Position numbers and translations under genes: made by a program
Shown here: one piece after another, positions 26,941 to 35,516 of the stretch
Position numbering within the stretch: the first letter of the stretch is position 1
How the letters are laid out: the number at the start of each line of letters is the position of its first letter
Origin: Massilia sp. WG5
GTDB lineage: Bacteria; Pseudomonadota; Gammaproteobacteria; Burkholderiales; Burkholderiaceae_D
NCBI RefSeq assembly: GCF_001412595.2
Contig: NZ_CP012640.2
Coordinates: 2,108,001 to 2,172,000 of the forward strand
DNA length: 64,000 bases
Direction of reading: 5' to 3'
Notes under the pieces: model-generated
Told to the model about the DNA's origin: nothing
What the model saw: the letters and a program-made list of their open reading frames with translations, nothing else
Databases searched by the model: none

Positions 26941-27051
26941 TTAGCTGGGCCCGGATCCCAACTGATTATGTGCCTGAGCTCGTCGTGGCTTGGTCAGCCC
27001 CTGACTTATTCTGATATGCTGTCCCCACACAGCGGCTGATTTTCTTCGAGT

Positions 27052-29292
27052 ATGACCTTGTCTCCACCGGATTCCATCCACTCAGGCAGCACCAAAGGCC
27101 GGCCCAGCCGGCCGGCCAACAAGCCGCAGGAAGCCGAACAGGCGCCCGCTCCGGGCGTCGCGTCGATTTCCCACCTGGCCAGCAAGCTGGCCGACTACCT
27201 CACGCCCGCCGAACTCAAGAAGGTCAAGGAAGCCTACCGCTTCTCCGACGAGATGCACCTCGGCCAGGTACGCAAGTCGGGCGAACCCTATATCTCCCAC
27301 CCGATCGCCGTCGCCGAGATCTGCGCCGACTGGAAGCTGGACGCCCAGGCCATCATGGCCGCGCTGCTGCACGACGTGATCGAGGACCAGGACGTCAAGA
27401 AGGAAGAGCTGCTCGAGCGCTTCGGCCCGCAGGTCGCGAACCTGGTCGACGGCCTGTCCAAGCTCGAGAAGATCGAATTCCAGAGCGTGGTCGAGGCCCA
27501 GGCCGAGAACTTCCGCAAGATGCTGCTGGCGATGGCGTCGGACGTGCGGGTCATCCTGATCAAGCTGGCCGACCGCCTGCACAACATGCGCACGCTGGGC
27601 GTGATGGCGCCCGCGAAGAAGCGCCGCATCGCCAGCGAGACCATGGAAGTCTACGTGCCGATCGCGCACCGGCTGGGCCTGAACGACATCTACCGCGAAC
27701 TGCAGGACCTGTCGTTCTCGCACCTGTACCCGCTGCGTTACCGCACGCTGGCGAAGGCGATCAAGGCCGCGCGCGGCAACCGCCGCGAAGTGGTCCGCAA
27801 GATCCTCGACGCCGTCAAGAACACGCTGGGCGCGGCCGGCATCCAGGCCGAAGTCTACGGCCGCGAAAAGACCCTGTTCGGCATCTATAAGAAAATGCGG
27901 AACAAGCACCTGTCGTTCTCGCAGGTGCTGGACGTGTACGGCTTCCGCGTGGTGGTCGACACCGTCCCGAACTGTTACGTGGCGCTCGGCACCCTGCACG
28001 CCCTGTACAAGCCGATGCCCGGCAAGTTCAAGGACTACATCGCGATCCGCAAGATCAACGGCTACCAGTCGCTGCACACCACCCTGATCGGCCCCTACGG
28101 CACCCCGGTCGAATTCCAGATCCGCACCCAGGAAATGCACCGCACCGCGGAGAGCGGCGTGGCGGCGCACTGGCTGTACAAGACCGGCGACCAGAACATG
28201 TCGGACCTGCAGCAGCGCACCCACGCCTGGCTGCAGTCCCTGCTCGACATCCAGCAGCAGACCGGCGACTCGGCCGAATTCCTCGAGCATGTCAAGGTCG
28301 ACCTGTTCCCGGACTCGGTGTACGTGCTCACGCCGAAGTCGAAGATCATCGCCCTGCCGCGCGGCGCCACCCCGCTCGACTTCGCGTACTCGATCCACAC
28401 CGGCATCGGCGACCATACGGTCTCCGTCAAGATCAACCACGAGCCGGCCCAGCTGCGCACCGAGCTGCGCAACGGCGACATCGTCGAGATCGAGACCGAC
28501 CCGAATTCGCGTCCGAGCCCGACCTGGCTCAGTTTTGTGCGCACCGGCAAGGCGCGTTCGGCGATCCGCCACTACCTGCGCACCATCAACCTGAACGAAT
28601 CGGTGGAACTGGGCCAGGAACTGCTGGCGCAGGCGCTGGGCCAGCTGGGCATCCAGAGCGAACTCCAGCAAGGCACCATCGAGAAGCTGCTGGCCGAGTC
28701 CTCGGTCAAGTCGATGGACGAGGTGTACGCCGACCTCGGCATCGGCAAGCGCATGCCGGCGCTGGTGGCGCGCCACATCTTCGGCCTGATGGACAACCAG
28801 GTCGACGCCCTGCCGGCCCAGCCCAGCAGCTCGCCCGAACTGGATCCGGTCACGATCTACGGCAGCGAAGGCGTGGCGGTGCAGCTGGCGCCCTGCTGCC
28901 TGCCGATCCCGGGCGACCAGATCGTCGGCCAGCTGCGCCGCGACCAGGGCCTGGTGGTGCACACCGGCGACTGCTCGCAGGCCAAGCGCCTGCGCGCCAA
29001 GGAACCGGACCGCTGGATCGCGGTCCAGTGGGGCACGGAGCTGAACCGCCGCTTCGACTGCCGCATCCGCCTGCTGATCAACAACGAGAAGGGCATCCTC
29101 GCCCGGGTCGCCGCCGAGATCGGCGAGTCCGACGCCAACATCACGTATGTGGGCATGGACGAGGACGACGAACACATGATGACCCAGCTGCGCTTCACCA
29201 TCCAGGTGAAGGACCGCGTGCACCTGGCCCACCTGATCCGCAACCTGCGCAGGGTGGCGGGCGTGAACCGGGTCGAGCGCGAGCGGACGTAG
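27052..29292 (+). CDS. spoT: Bifunctional (p)ppGpp synthetase/hydrolase SpoT/Rel
   Basis: Controls the stringent-response alarmone (746 aa). HD hydrolase domain: ISHPIAVAEI, the ALLHDVIED motif and KLADRLHNMRTLG, all intact. Synthetase domain: GREKTLFGIYKKMRN, GKFKDYIAIRKINGYQSLH and EFQIRTQEMH. The basic KFKD element (RFKD in most bifunctional enzymes) differs from the acidic EXDD of synthetase-only RelA, so both activities are expected. TGS domain (VYVLTPKSKIIALPRGATP), a conserved-cysteine region (LAPCCLPIPGD) and a C-terminal ACT domain follow. The N-terminal ~35 residues are low complexity. Confidence 0.97.
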   Translation: MTLSPPDSIHSGSTKGRPSRPANKPQEAEQAPAPGVASISHLASKLADYLTPAELKKVKEAYRFSDEMHLGQVRKSGEPYISHPIAVAEICADWKLDAQAIMAALLHDVIEDQDVKKEELLERFGPQVANLVDGLSKLEKIEFQSVVEAQAENFRKMLLAMASDVRVILIKLADRLHNMRTLGVMAPAKKRRIASETMEVYVPIAHRLGLNDIYRELQDLSFSHLYPLRYRTLAKAIKAARGNRREVVRKILDAVKNTLGAAGIQAEVYGREKTLFGIYKKMRNKHLSFSQVLDVYGFRVVVDTVPNCYVALGTLHALYKPMPGKFKDYIAIRKINGYQSLHTTLIGPYGTPVEFQIRTQEMHRTAESGVAAHWLYKTGDQNMSDLQQRTHAWLQSLLDIQQQTGDSAEFLEHVKVDLFPDSVYVLTPKSKIIALPRGATPLDFAYSIHTGIGDHTVSVKINHEPAQLRTELRNGDIVEIETDPNSRPSPTWLSFVRTGKARSAIRHYLRTINLNESVELGQELLAQALGQLGIQSELQQGTIEKLLAESSVKSMDEVYADLGIGKRMPALVARHIFGLMDNQVDALPAQPSSSPELDPVTIYGSEGVAVQLAPCCLPIPGDQIVGQLRRDQGLVVHTGDCSQAKRLRAKEPDRWIAVQWGTELNRRFDCRIRLLINNEKGILARVAAEIGESDANITYVGMDEDDEHMMTQLRFTIQVKDRVHLAHLIRNLRRVAGVNRVERERT

Positions 29293-29307
29293 CCAGCGAA
29301 CGTGACC

Positions 29308-29326
29308 GTGGGCACAGGGTGCCCAC
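29308..29326. repeat. Short hairpin after spoT, related to the repeat at 25880
   Basis: GTGGGCAC-AGG-GTGCCCAC, a perfect 8-bp stem between the convergent spoT and VOC genes. It shares the GTGGGCAC core with the element upstream of gmk. There is no T-run. Confidence 0.6.
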
Positions 29327-29330
29327 GCGT

Positions 29331-29696
29331 TCAGCGCACCTGGGCCACATCGAACAGCGGATTCTCGATCAGGCCGATCACGTTCCCGAACGGATCCTTC
29401 AACTCCGCCACCTTGATCCCCTCCCCCACATCCTGGATCGCCTCATGCTCGCCGGCCCCGAGCGCCACGATGCGCGCGACCTCGGCCGCGATGTCGTCCA
29501 CGCCCCAGTACACCACCGAGCCGCTGGTGCCCGGCGTCCCGTCCGGCACCAGGCCGAGTTCGAAGCCGCCGATGGCGAAGCCGACATAGAAGGGCTGGTC
29601 GAAGTACGGTGCGGCGCCGAACACCTCGCTGAACCAGGCCTTGGCCTTGTCGAGGTCGGACACGGGGTACTTCACGGTGCGTAATCCCTTGATCAT
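29331..29696 (-). CDS. VOC-family (glyoxalase/bleomycin-resistance fold) protein
   Basis: A 121-residue single-domain vicinal-oxygen-chelate protein. The N-terminal strand is MIKGLRTVKYPVSDLDKAKA, then WFSEVFGAAP, GFELGLVPDG, and the C-terminal AELKDPFGNVIGLIENP with the conserved metal-ligand Glu. The first metal-ligand position (usually His) is taken by Tyr or Val around residues 9-12, so a metal enzyme role is uncertain. The open frame extends far upstream but homology starts at ATG 29696 with SD AGGAGAC. It follows the prohibitin-like gene by 23 bp. Confidence 0.88.
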   Translation of the reverse strand: MIKGLRTVKYPVSDLDKAKAWFSEVFGAAPYFDQPFYVGFAIGGFELGLVPDGTPGTSGSVVYWGVDDIAAEVARIVALGAGEHEAIQDVGEGIKVAELKDPFGNVIGLIENPLFDVAQVR

Positions 29697-29719
29697 GCTG
29701 GTCTCCTGTTCTGGTTGAC

Positions 29720-30517
29720 TTACTTTGCGTTGCTGACGTTGATGAAGGGGATCGCGCCGCCCGCCACGTTGGGCAGCTTGCCGTCCCACTTTTCGATGGC
29801 CTGGCGCTGGTTCTCCATCTCGCGCAGGCGGATCAGTTCCGGCGTCACCTGCTGGCGCTGCACGGCCAGCGATTCCGCCTCGGCCTTGGCCTGGGCCACG
29901 CGCTGGCGGGCCTCGACCTCGATGCGCTGCAGGTCGCGCTCCGCCTTCAGCTTGAGCTGCTCGGCCGTGGTCTTCGCTTCGATCGCCTCGTTGAACGAAC
30001 GCGAGAAATTGAAGTTCACGATCGAGAACTCGTCGACCATGATGCCGTGCCGCGCCAGGCGTTCGCGCAGCTGGGTCACGATCTGGTCGCGCACGTCGGT
30101 GCGCTTGGCGATCAGCTCCTCGGCGGTGAAGCGCGCGGTGACGGCCTTCACGGCTTCCTGCACCGAAGGGATGATGATGCGCGTGCCGGGCTCGTTGCCG
30201 AGGTCGCGGAACACGGTCACCGCCGCCTCCGGCCTGACGTGGTAGTTCAGGGCCACGCGGGTATGCACGGTCTGCAGGTCGCGCGAGGCGGCGTCGCCGT
30301 CGCCCTCGCCCTTCTGGATCGAGACGTTGACCAGGTTGAGCTTCTGCGCCAGCGGAATGCGGAAGTGGATGCCCTCGCTCAGCACCTCGCTGCTCGGACT
30401 GCCGAACGTGGTCATCACGCCGCGGTGGCCGGCGGGCACGGTGCCGAAGGGCGCCAGCGCCACCACCAGGACGACTGCGATGCCGATGGCGAGGGCCTTG
30501 AATGGCAAGCTGTTCAT
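29720..30517 (-). CDS. Prohibitin/SPFH (band 7) membrane protein
   Basis: SPFH-domain protein (265 aa) with a single N-terminal membrane anchor (LAIGIAVVLVVALAPF, residues ~9-24). Family features: AGHRGVMTTFGSPSSEVLSEG, VALNYHVRPE, the long heptad-rich helix (EAIEAKTTAEQLKLKAERDLQR) and a C-terminal KWDGKLPNV typical of prohibitin-like members. Such proteins form ring oligomers at the membrane and act as scaffolds for proteases or lipids. No nfeD partner lies next to it. Its upstream region also carries the start of ydcF on the other strand. Confidence 0.92.
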   Translation of the reverse strand: MNSLPFKALAIGIAVVLVVALAPFGTVPAGHRGVMTTFGSPSSEVLSEGIHFRIPLAQKLNLVNVSIQKGEGDGDAASRDLQTVHTRVALNYHVRPEAAVTVFRDLGNEPGTRIIIPSVQEAVKAVTARFTAEELIAKRTDVRDQIVTQLRERLARHGIMVDEFSIVNFNFSRSFNEAIEAKTTAEQLKLKAERDLQRIEVEARQRVAQAKAEAESLAVQRQQVTPELIRLREMENQRQAIEKWDGKLPNVAGGAIPFINVSNAK

Positions 30518-30614
30518 GTCGATGTCCTTTCCGATGTGTCACGAACGATGTGTTGATGAACTACCAAGGAAGTGTATAGTGACAGCAACAATAAAGACAC
30601 CAGGAAATTCAGAT

Positions 30615-31445
30615 GTGGGCCTGACACCGGTACTCGAACTGCTCAACGCCATTCCGCGCGACCTCATCCTCCCGCCCGCCAATCTATTTTTGCTGATCCT
30701 CATCGGCTTGGGCATCTGGCGCCGCTGGCCGCGCGCCGGACGCCTCATTGCCGGCACGGGCCTGGCCTTGCTCGCCTTCCTGTCCAGTAACGCCGGCGCC
30801 AGCTTCTTCGTTGCGCCGCTGGAACGGATGACGGCGCCGCTGCAGGCGCCCGAGCGGGCCGGTGCGCAGGCGATCGTCGTGCTTGCCGCCGGCAGGCTGC
30901 AGGATGCCCCCGAATACGGCGGCCGCGACATTCCGGACTACGTCGCCCTGGCGCGCCTGCGCTACGCGGCGCACCTGCAGCGCCGCACCGGGCTGCCGGT
31001 CCTGGTCAGCGGCGGCAATGGCAGCAGCGGCCTCGCCCCCGCCGCCGCCGCCGAGGAATACGCCAAGGCCGATGCGATGGCAACGGCCCTGCGCGAGGAC
31101 TTCGGCGTGCCGGTCAGGTGGATCGAGCCGCGCTCGCGCGACACCGCCGAGAACGCGGCCTACAGCGCCGTCCTGCTGCATGCCGACGGCATCCGGCGCA
31201 TCCTGCTGGTGACCGATGCAATGCACATGCCGCGCGCCCGCAGCGCCTTCGAGCACGCAGGCATGGAGGTGATCAGCGCGCCGACCATGTTCTTCGGCAG
31301 GGAGGCGCAGTCGCTCAGCGCCTGGCTGCCCAGCGCCGAGGGCATGCGCCGGTCCTGGTATGCGATCTACGAATTGCTCGGCATCGCCTGGTACAGGATG
31401 CGATACGCCGGCCAGCTTCCAACGCCGGGTGTGGGTGACCAATAA
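30615..31445 (+). CDS. YdcF family (DUF218) protein
   Basis: A 276-residue membrane protein with two N-terminal hydrophobic helices (residues ~20-62) and a DUF218 domain. Domain motifs: AIVVLAAGRLQDAPEYG, VLVSGGNGSS, WIEPRSRDTAENAAYSA and LLVTDAMHMPRARSAF. The domain is thought to handle envelope precursor sugars (E. coli ElyC is a member). The start is taken as GTG 30615, with AGGAAA 7 bp upstream; GTG 30579 is an alternative. It is divergent from the prohibitin-like gene. Confidence 0.85.
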   Translation: MGLTPVLELLNAIPRDLILPPANLFLLILIGLGIWRRWPRAGRLIAGTGLALLAFLSSNAGASFFVAPLERMTAPLQAPERAGAQAIVVLAAGRLQDAPEYGGRDIPDYVALARLRYAAHLQRRTGLPVLVSGGNGSSGLAPAAAAEEYAKADAMATALREDFGVPVRWIEPRSRDTAENAAYSAVLLHADGIRRILLVTDAMHMPRARSAFEHAGMEVISAPTMFFGREAQSLSAWLPSAEGMRRSWYAIYELLGIAWYRMRYAGQLPTPGVGDQ

Positions 31446-31647
31446 AGTCGCCATGCAATTGGATTAAATTTCCAACGAGGCGCATGCCATTCCCTAAAAG
31501 ATGCACTATATCTCTACCCTGGTTCAAAACGATCCCTGTGTTGCATCGAGGAATTCTATTGGCTTTTTTCTTGTTCCCTGCTACGCGCCGTCGCTCCCGC
31601 CGTGCTGCATCGAATGAGAAACATCGGCAAGGAAGCGGAGAGCGCAT

Positions 31648-33327
31648 TTGAAAAGAGCAACATATTTCCAACGCGTATTCCTCAGCAACCAGCGTGTCGC
31701 GCGACTCAGCTTTCCAGTGTTCCTCTGCGCCATCGCGATCATCGCGTACGTCGTCTACACGACGGGCGGGATCAAGTTCGTATTCTCGCACTCCATGTAT
31801 TTGCCCATCCTCCTGTCAGGGTTCATCTACGGGCTCTGGGGTGGACTTGTCGTGGCGATCATCGGCGGCCTTGTGCTCGGCCCATACATGCCGATTGATT
31901 CCGCCACGGGCGAAATGCAGGAAACCTTGAACTGGATCTACCGGACGGTGTTTTTCGCCTTGGTCGGCGTGTTAAGCGGGGTGGCAAGCGATAGCGTGCG
32001 TGCCCAGGTCCGGAAACTGGAATGGGACTCCCTTCACGATCCCAAGAGCGGACTGCGTAACCGCGCCGCCCTGGTCGCGGATCTGCAGCACATGGATCCG
32101 TTTTCCCATCCCCGCAAACCCTTTGTGCTTGCCGTCGTCTCCATCGATAACATCGCCGACCTGAGGACGGCTTTCGGCGTGGACGTGGTGGACGCCATCG
32201 TGGAGCAGCTGGCGCTGAGGATCCGGTCCACGTTCAAGGAAGGGGTGGAAATTTACCGCTCCAGCATCGAGCGCATCAGCGTGCTTGCCATGCCCGGCGC
32301 GGCAGGGGAAGCTGACCGCTTCCTTGAGGATCTCGAAAAGCTGCTCCAGTCCCCGTTGCAGATCGGCCAGGTGCCCGTGCATGCGGACGCCAGCATCGGA
32401 TACGTGCGGGGGCCGCTGCCGCCCGATACCTCGCAAGGTCTGGACACGCTCATCCTCGAGGCGGAGGCAGCGGCGCTGGCCGCGCACCGCGGTGCCCAGC
32501 ACAGCGTGCACTACGACGCCGGGTTCATGATCACCGTAAAGGAGAACCTGTCGCTGCTAAGCGACCTGCGGCTGGCCATGGAGGACGGCGACCTCACGCT
32601 CCGGTACCAGCCCAAGGTGGCAATCCGCTCCGGCCAACTGTGCGGCGTCGAGGCATTGATCCGGTGGTGGCATCCTCAACGTGGCTGGGTCTCGCCGAAC
32701 GTCTTCATCCCTTGCACCGAGCAGAGCACACTGATCCAGGCAATCGTCGAGTTCACGCTGAGGCGCTCGCTGGAGCAGGCCAGGAGATGGCGTGAGCAGG
32801 GAGAGTCGATCCCGGTGGCCGTGAATGTCTCCCCCAGGAATCTCACCTACCGTGGTTTCGTCGACAAGGTGTTCAGCCTTCTCGACTTCCATGGGGTCGA
32901 CGGCGAACTGCTCGAGCTGGAAATCACGGAGGGCGCACTGATGACGGACATGGAGCGGGTGGTCATCGAACTCAACCGACTGGCGCAACGGCGCGTGCGC
33001 ATTACGATCGACGATTTCGGCACGGGCTACTCTTCGCTGCAGTATCTGCATCGCCTGCCGATCTCGCACATCAAGATCGACCAGTCGTTCGTGCGGCGCG
33101 CGCTTACCGAAGAAAGCGCTTCGCACATCGTCGAAGCGGCAGTCACCCTCGCACACCGGATGGGGATTACGACGGTCGGAGAGGGCGTGGAGGATCGGGC
33201 CACGTACGCAGCGCTCGACGGCATGGGGTGCGACATTGTCCAGGGGTACTTCGTCGGCCATCCACTTACCGAGGACGAGTTTGCGCACTGGCGCGACCGT
33301 CACAAGCACGGATTCACGGTCACCTGA
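31648..33327 (+). CDS. Membrane c-di-GMP phosphodiesterase, degenerate GGDEF + EAL
   Basis: 559 aa. Three to four N-terminal hydrophobic helices (residues ~20-118), including LSGFIYGLWGGLVVAIIGGL, form a membrane sensor. The GGDEF-like domain (~130-290) has no GGDEF motif (IERISVLA at that place) and should not make c-di-GMP. The EAL domain (~300-550) is catalytically complete: GVEALIRWWHP, AVNVSPRNL, LELEITEGALM, IDDFGTGYSSL, HIKIDQSFV, TVGEGVED. So it should hydrolyse c-di-GMP to pGpG. The start is TTG 31648 with GGAGAG just upstream. The 200 bp before it contain no other gene. Confidence 0.9.
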   Translation: MKRATYFQRVFLSNQRVARLSFPVFLCAIAIIAYVVYTTGGIKFVFSHSMYLPILLSGFIYGLWGGLVVAIIGGLVLGPYMPIDSATGEMQETLNWIYRTVFFALVGVLSGVASDSVRAQVRKLEWDSLHDPKSGLRNRAALVADLQHMDPFSHPRKPFVLAVVSIDNIADLRTAFGVDVVDAIVEQLALRIRSTFKEGVEIYRSSIERISVLAMPGAAGEADRFLEDLEKLLQSPLQIGQVPVHADASIGYVRGPLPPDTSQGLDTLILEAEAAALAAHRGAQHSVHYDAGFMITVKENLSLLSDLRLAMEDGDLTLRYQPKVAIRSGQLCGVEALIRWWHPQRGWVSPNVFIPCTEQSTLIQAIVEFTLRRSLEQARRWREQGESIPVAVNVSPRNLTYRGFVDKVFSLLDFHGVDGELLELEITEGALMTDMERVVIELNRLAQRRVRITIDDFGTGYSSLQYLHRLPISHIKIDQSFVRRALTEESASHIVEAAVTLAHRMGITTVGEGVEDRATYAALDGMGCDIVQGYFVGHPLTEDEFAHWRDRHKHGFTVT

Positions 33328-33330
33328 ACG

Positions 33331-33648
33331 TCAAACCTCGTCGTTCGCCCGCCCGAGACTGCTGCGCAGCCAGTCGCGCCCGCGCGCATCCAGCGCCTTG
33401 TCGATGACTTCGGCCGGCAGGCTGTATACCGTGGCCCAGGTGGCGCGACCGTCCGCCGCGTTCGAGGGAAAGCTGGTGGTCTCGATCGGCCAGTGGTATT
33501 TGCGTTTCAGGGAGCGGACGATGGCGGCCAGGGTCACGCGCCCGCGCAGGGGTTCGGCGCCGGCCTGCTCGGCGTTCGACAGCAGGATCGCGAGGACCAG
33601 GCCGCGCGCCGTGCGGGGGCCAGGGAAGATGGGGGATTTTTTCGGCAT
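33331..33648 (-). CDS. Hypothetical small protein, possible winged helix
   Basis: 105 residues, not assigned to a family. The central part (RGRVTLAAIVRSLKRKYHWP followed by IETTSFPSN) has the spacing of a small winged-helix domain; there is no signal peptide or membrane segment. It starts 6 bp after the heme oxygenase stop on the same strand and ends 4 bp from the convergent EAL gene stop. Low-confidence guess: a DNA-binding accessory protein. Confidence 0.6.
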   Translation of the reverse strand: MPKKSPIFPGPRTARGLVLAILLSNAEQAGAEPLRGRVTLAAIVRSLKRKYHWPIETTSFPSNAADGRATWATVYSLPAEVIDKALDARGRDWLRSSLGRANDEV

Positions 33649-33654
33649 GGCGGC

Positions 33655-34248
33655 CTAGCGCGGACAAAGCCGGCCGCGCAGCGCCAGCATGCCGTCGAAG
33701 GCCGCGCAGGCCCCGGCGCAGGCTTCCTCGATCTCTTCCGGCGTGCGCACATGCTCGCGCAGCGCCAGCATGAAGGCGCGCCAGCGCGGACCGGGACCGG
33801 CATCGATGCCCTTCAGGTAGCGCAGCGGATGCGGCGCCAGGCGTTCGTGCAGGCGCTGGTAGAGCACTGCGCCGCCCAGCTGCGAGCCTTCGATCACATA
33901 GCACACGCCCCAGCGCCAGGCCGGGCTGGCGTCGGGCGGCCAGACCGCATCGGCCGATGACGCCGGCGCGAGGACGGGCGGCATGCCCTGCTCGTCCAGG
34001 TCGCGCTCGATCAGCGCCAGCCTGCTGGCCTGGTCGAAACGGGGGTCGTCGGCAAAGCCGGCCAGCCAGTCCTGCAGCGGCGCCAGCCAGGCGCGCAGCA
34101 TCGCCAGGTGGCCGGCGTAATCGTCGAGGGAGGCGTCGGGCGCGCCGATGGGCAGGCCGCTGTCGAGTTCCTCGTGGCGGCTGGCCGTGGCCGAGCGCAA
34201 TGCCGCGAGCGCATCCGGCGCGCGTACGGACTCTGGGTGCTGTGTCAT
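33655..34248 (-). CDS. Biliverdin-forming heme oxygenase
   Basis: Bacterial heme oxygenase (197 aa), all-helical, cytoplasmic. The proximal heme His lies in TASRHEELDSGLPIG (residues ~21-35), and the distal helix glycines lie in CYVIEGSQLGGAVLYQRL. The enzyme opens heme to biliverdin, CO and iron. Such genes often sit beside bacteriophytochromes; none is here. The start is 5 bp after the greB stop, so it is likely read through from greB. Confidence 0.9.
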   Translation of the reverse strand: MTQHPESVRAPDALAALRSATASRHEELDSGLPIGAPDASLDDYAGHLAMLRAWLAPLQDWLAGFADDPRFDQASRLALIERDLDEQGMPPVLAPASSADAVWPPDASPAWRWGVCYVIEGSQLGGAVLYQRLHERLAPHPLRYLKGIDAGPGPRWRAFMLALREHVRTPEEIEEACAGACAAFDGMLALRGRLCPR

Positions 34249-34253
34249 GAAAA

Positions 34254-34820
<567 letters not shown>

Positions 34821-34910
34821 AAGTCTTATTGTAGCCGTAAGCGCACAAATGTGATGCATACGCGGCACGGCTGCGGCGGGCATGCCGCTCTTTTCCCGTA
34901 TCATTCGGGC

Positions 34911-35504
34911 ATGACACGAGCCATGACGAATGCGCGCACCCGGCTGTTCGCGCCGCTGGTGCACCTGGCCGCCATGTTCCTGCTGCTCGAGGAGTGGTGC
35001 TGGGACGTGGGGGCGCGGCTGGGCGCCCGCCTGGCGCGCTGGCCGCTGCTGGCGGCGCTGGAGGGCCGCGTGCGCCTGCTGCCGCCCTGGGGAGCGCTGT
35101 GCCTGTTCGTGCTGCCCGGGCTGCTGCTGTTGCCGGTCAAGCTGCTGGCCCTGCTGGCGATCGCGCACGGCCATGCCATCTCCGGCATCGCCACCATCGT
35201 GATCGCCAAGCTGGGCGGTGCGGCAGTGGTCGCGCGGCTGTACGCGCTGACCCTGCCGACCCTGCTGGCGGTGGGCTGGTTCGCGCGCTGCCATGGCTGG
35301 TTCATGGCATTGAAAAACCGCTGGGTCGGACGGCTGCGCGCCAGCCCGGCCTTTGTACAGGCCGGACGCCGGCTGCGGGCCGCGCGGCGCGCGCTGCGGC
35401 GCTGGCGCTACCGGCGCGGCGTGCGCGCGCGAAGCCGCCACGCCAGCCGCGTGTCGCGGGTGCTGCGCCGCTTCGTGGTCCAATGGCGCGCACGGCGCCG
35501 CTGA
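34911..35504 (+). CDS. Hypothetical membrane protein with basic tail
   Basis: 197 residues, three predicted transmembrane helices (residues ~12-35, 60-88, 95-125) followed by a strongly basic C-terminal tail rich in Arg. I recognise similar hypotheticals in Massilia but know no function. It is divergent from greB (90 bp apart) and ends 12 bp before the NarL-type kinase gene, so it may share its transcript. ATG 34923 is an alternative start. Confidence 0.7.
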   Translation: MTRAMTNARTRLFAPLVHLAAMFLLLEEWCWDVGARLGARLARWPLLAALEGRVRLLPPWGALCLFVLPGLLLLPVKLLALLAIAHGHAISGIATIVIAKLGGAAVVARLYALTLPTLLAVGWFARCHGWFMALKNRWVGRLRASPAFVQAGRRLRAARRALRRWRYRRGVRARSRHASRVSRVLRRFVVQWRARRR

Positions 35505-35516
35505 CGGAACCCTATC

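Noticed and set aside
27082-29232. A 716-codon open frame on the minus strand opposite spoT
   Set aside because: Shadow frame of a high-GC gene: no family motifs, low-complexity composition, and the plus strand encodes a complete SpoT.
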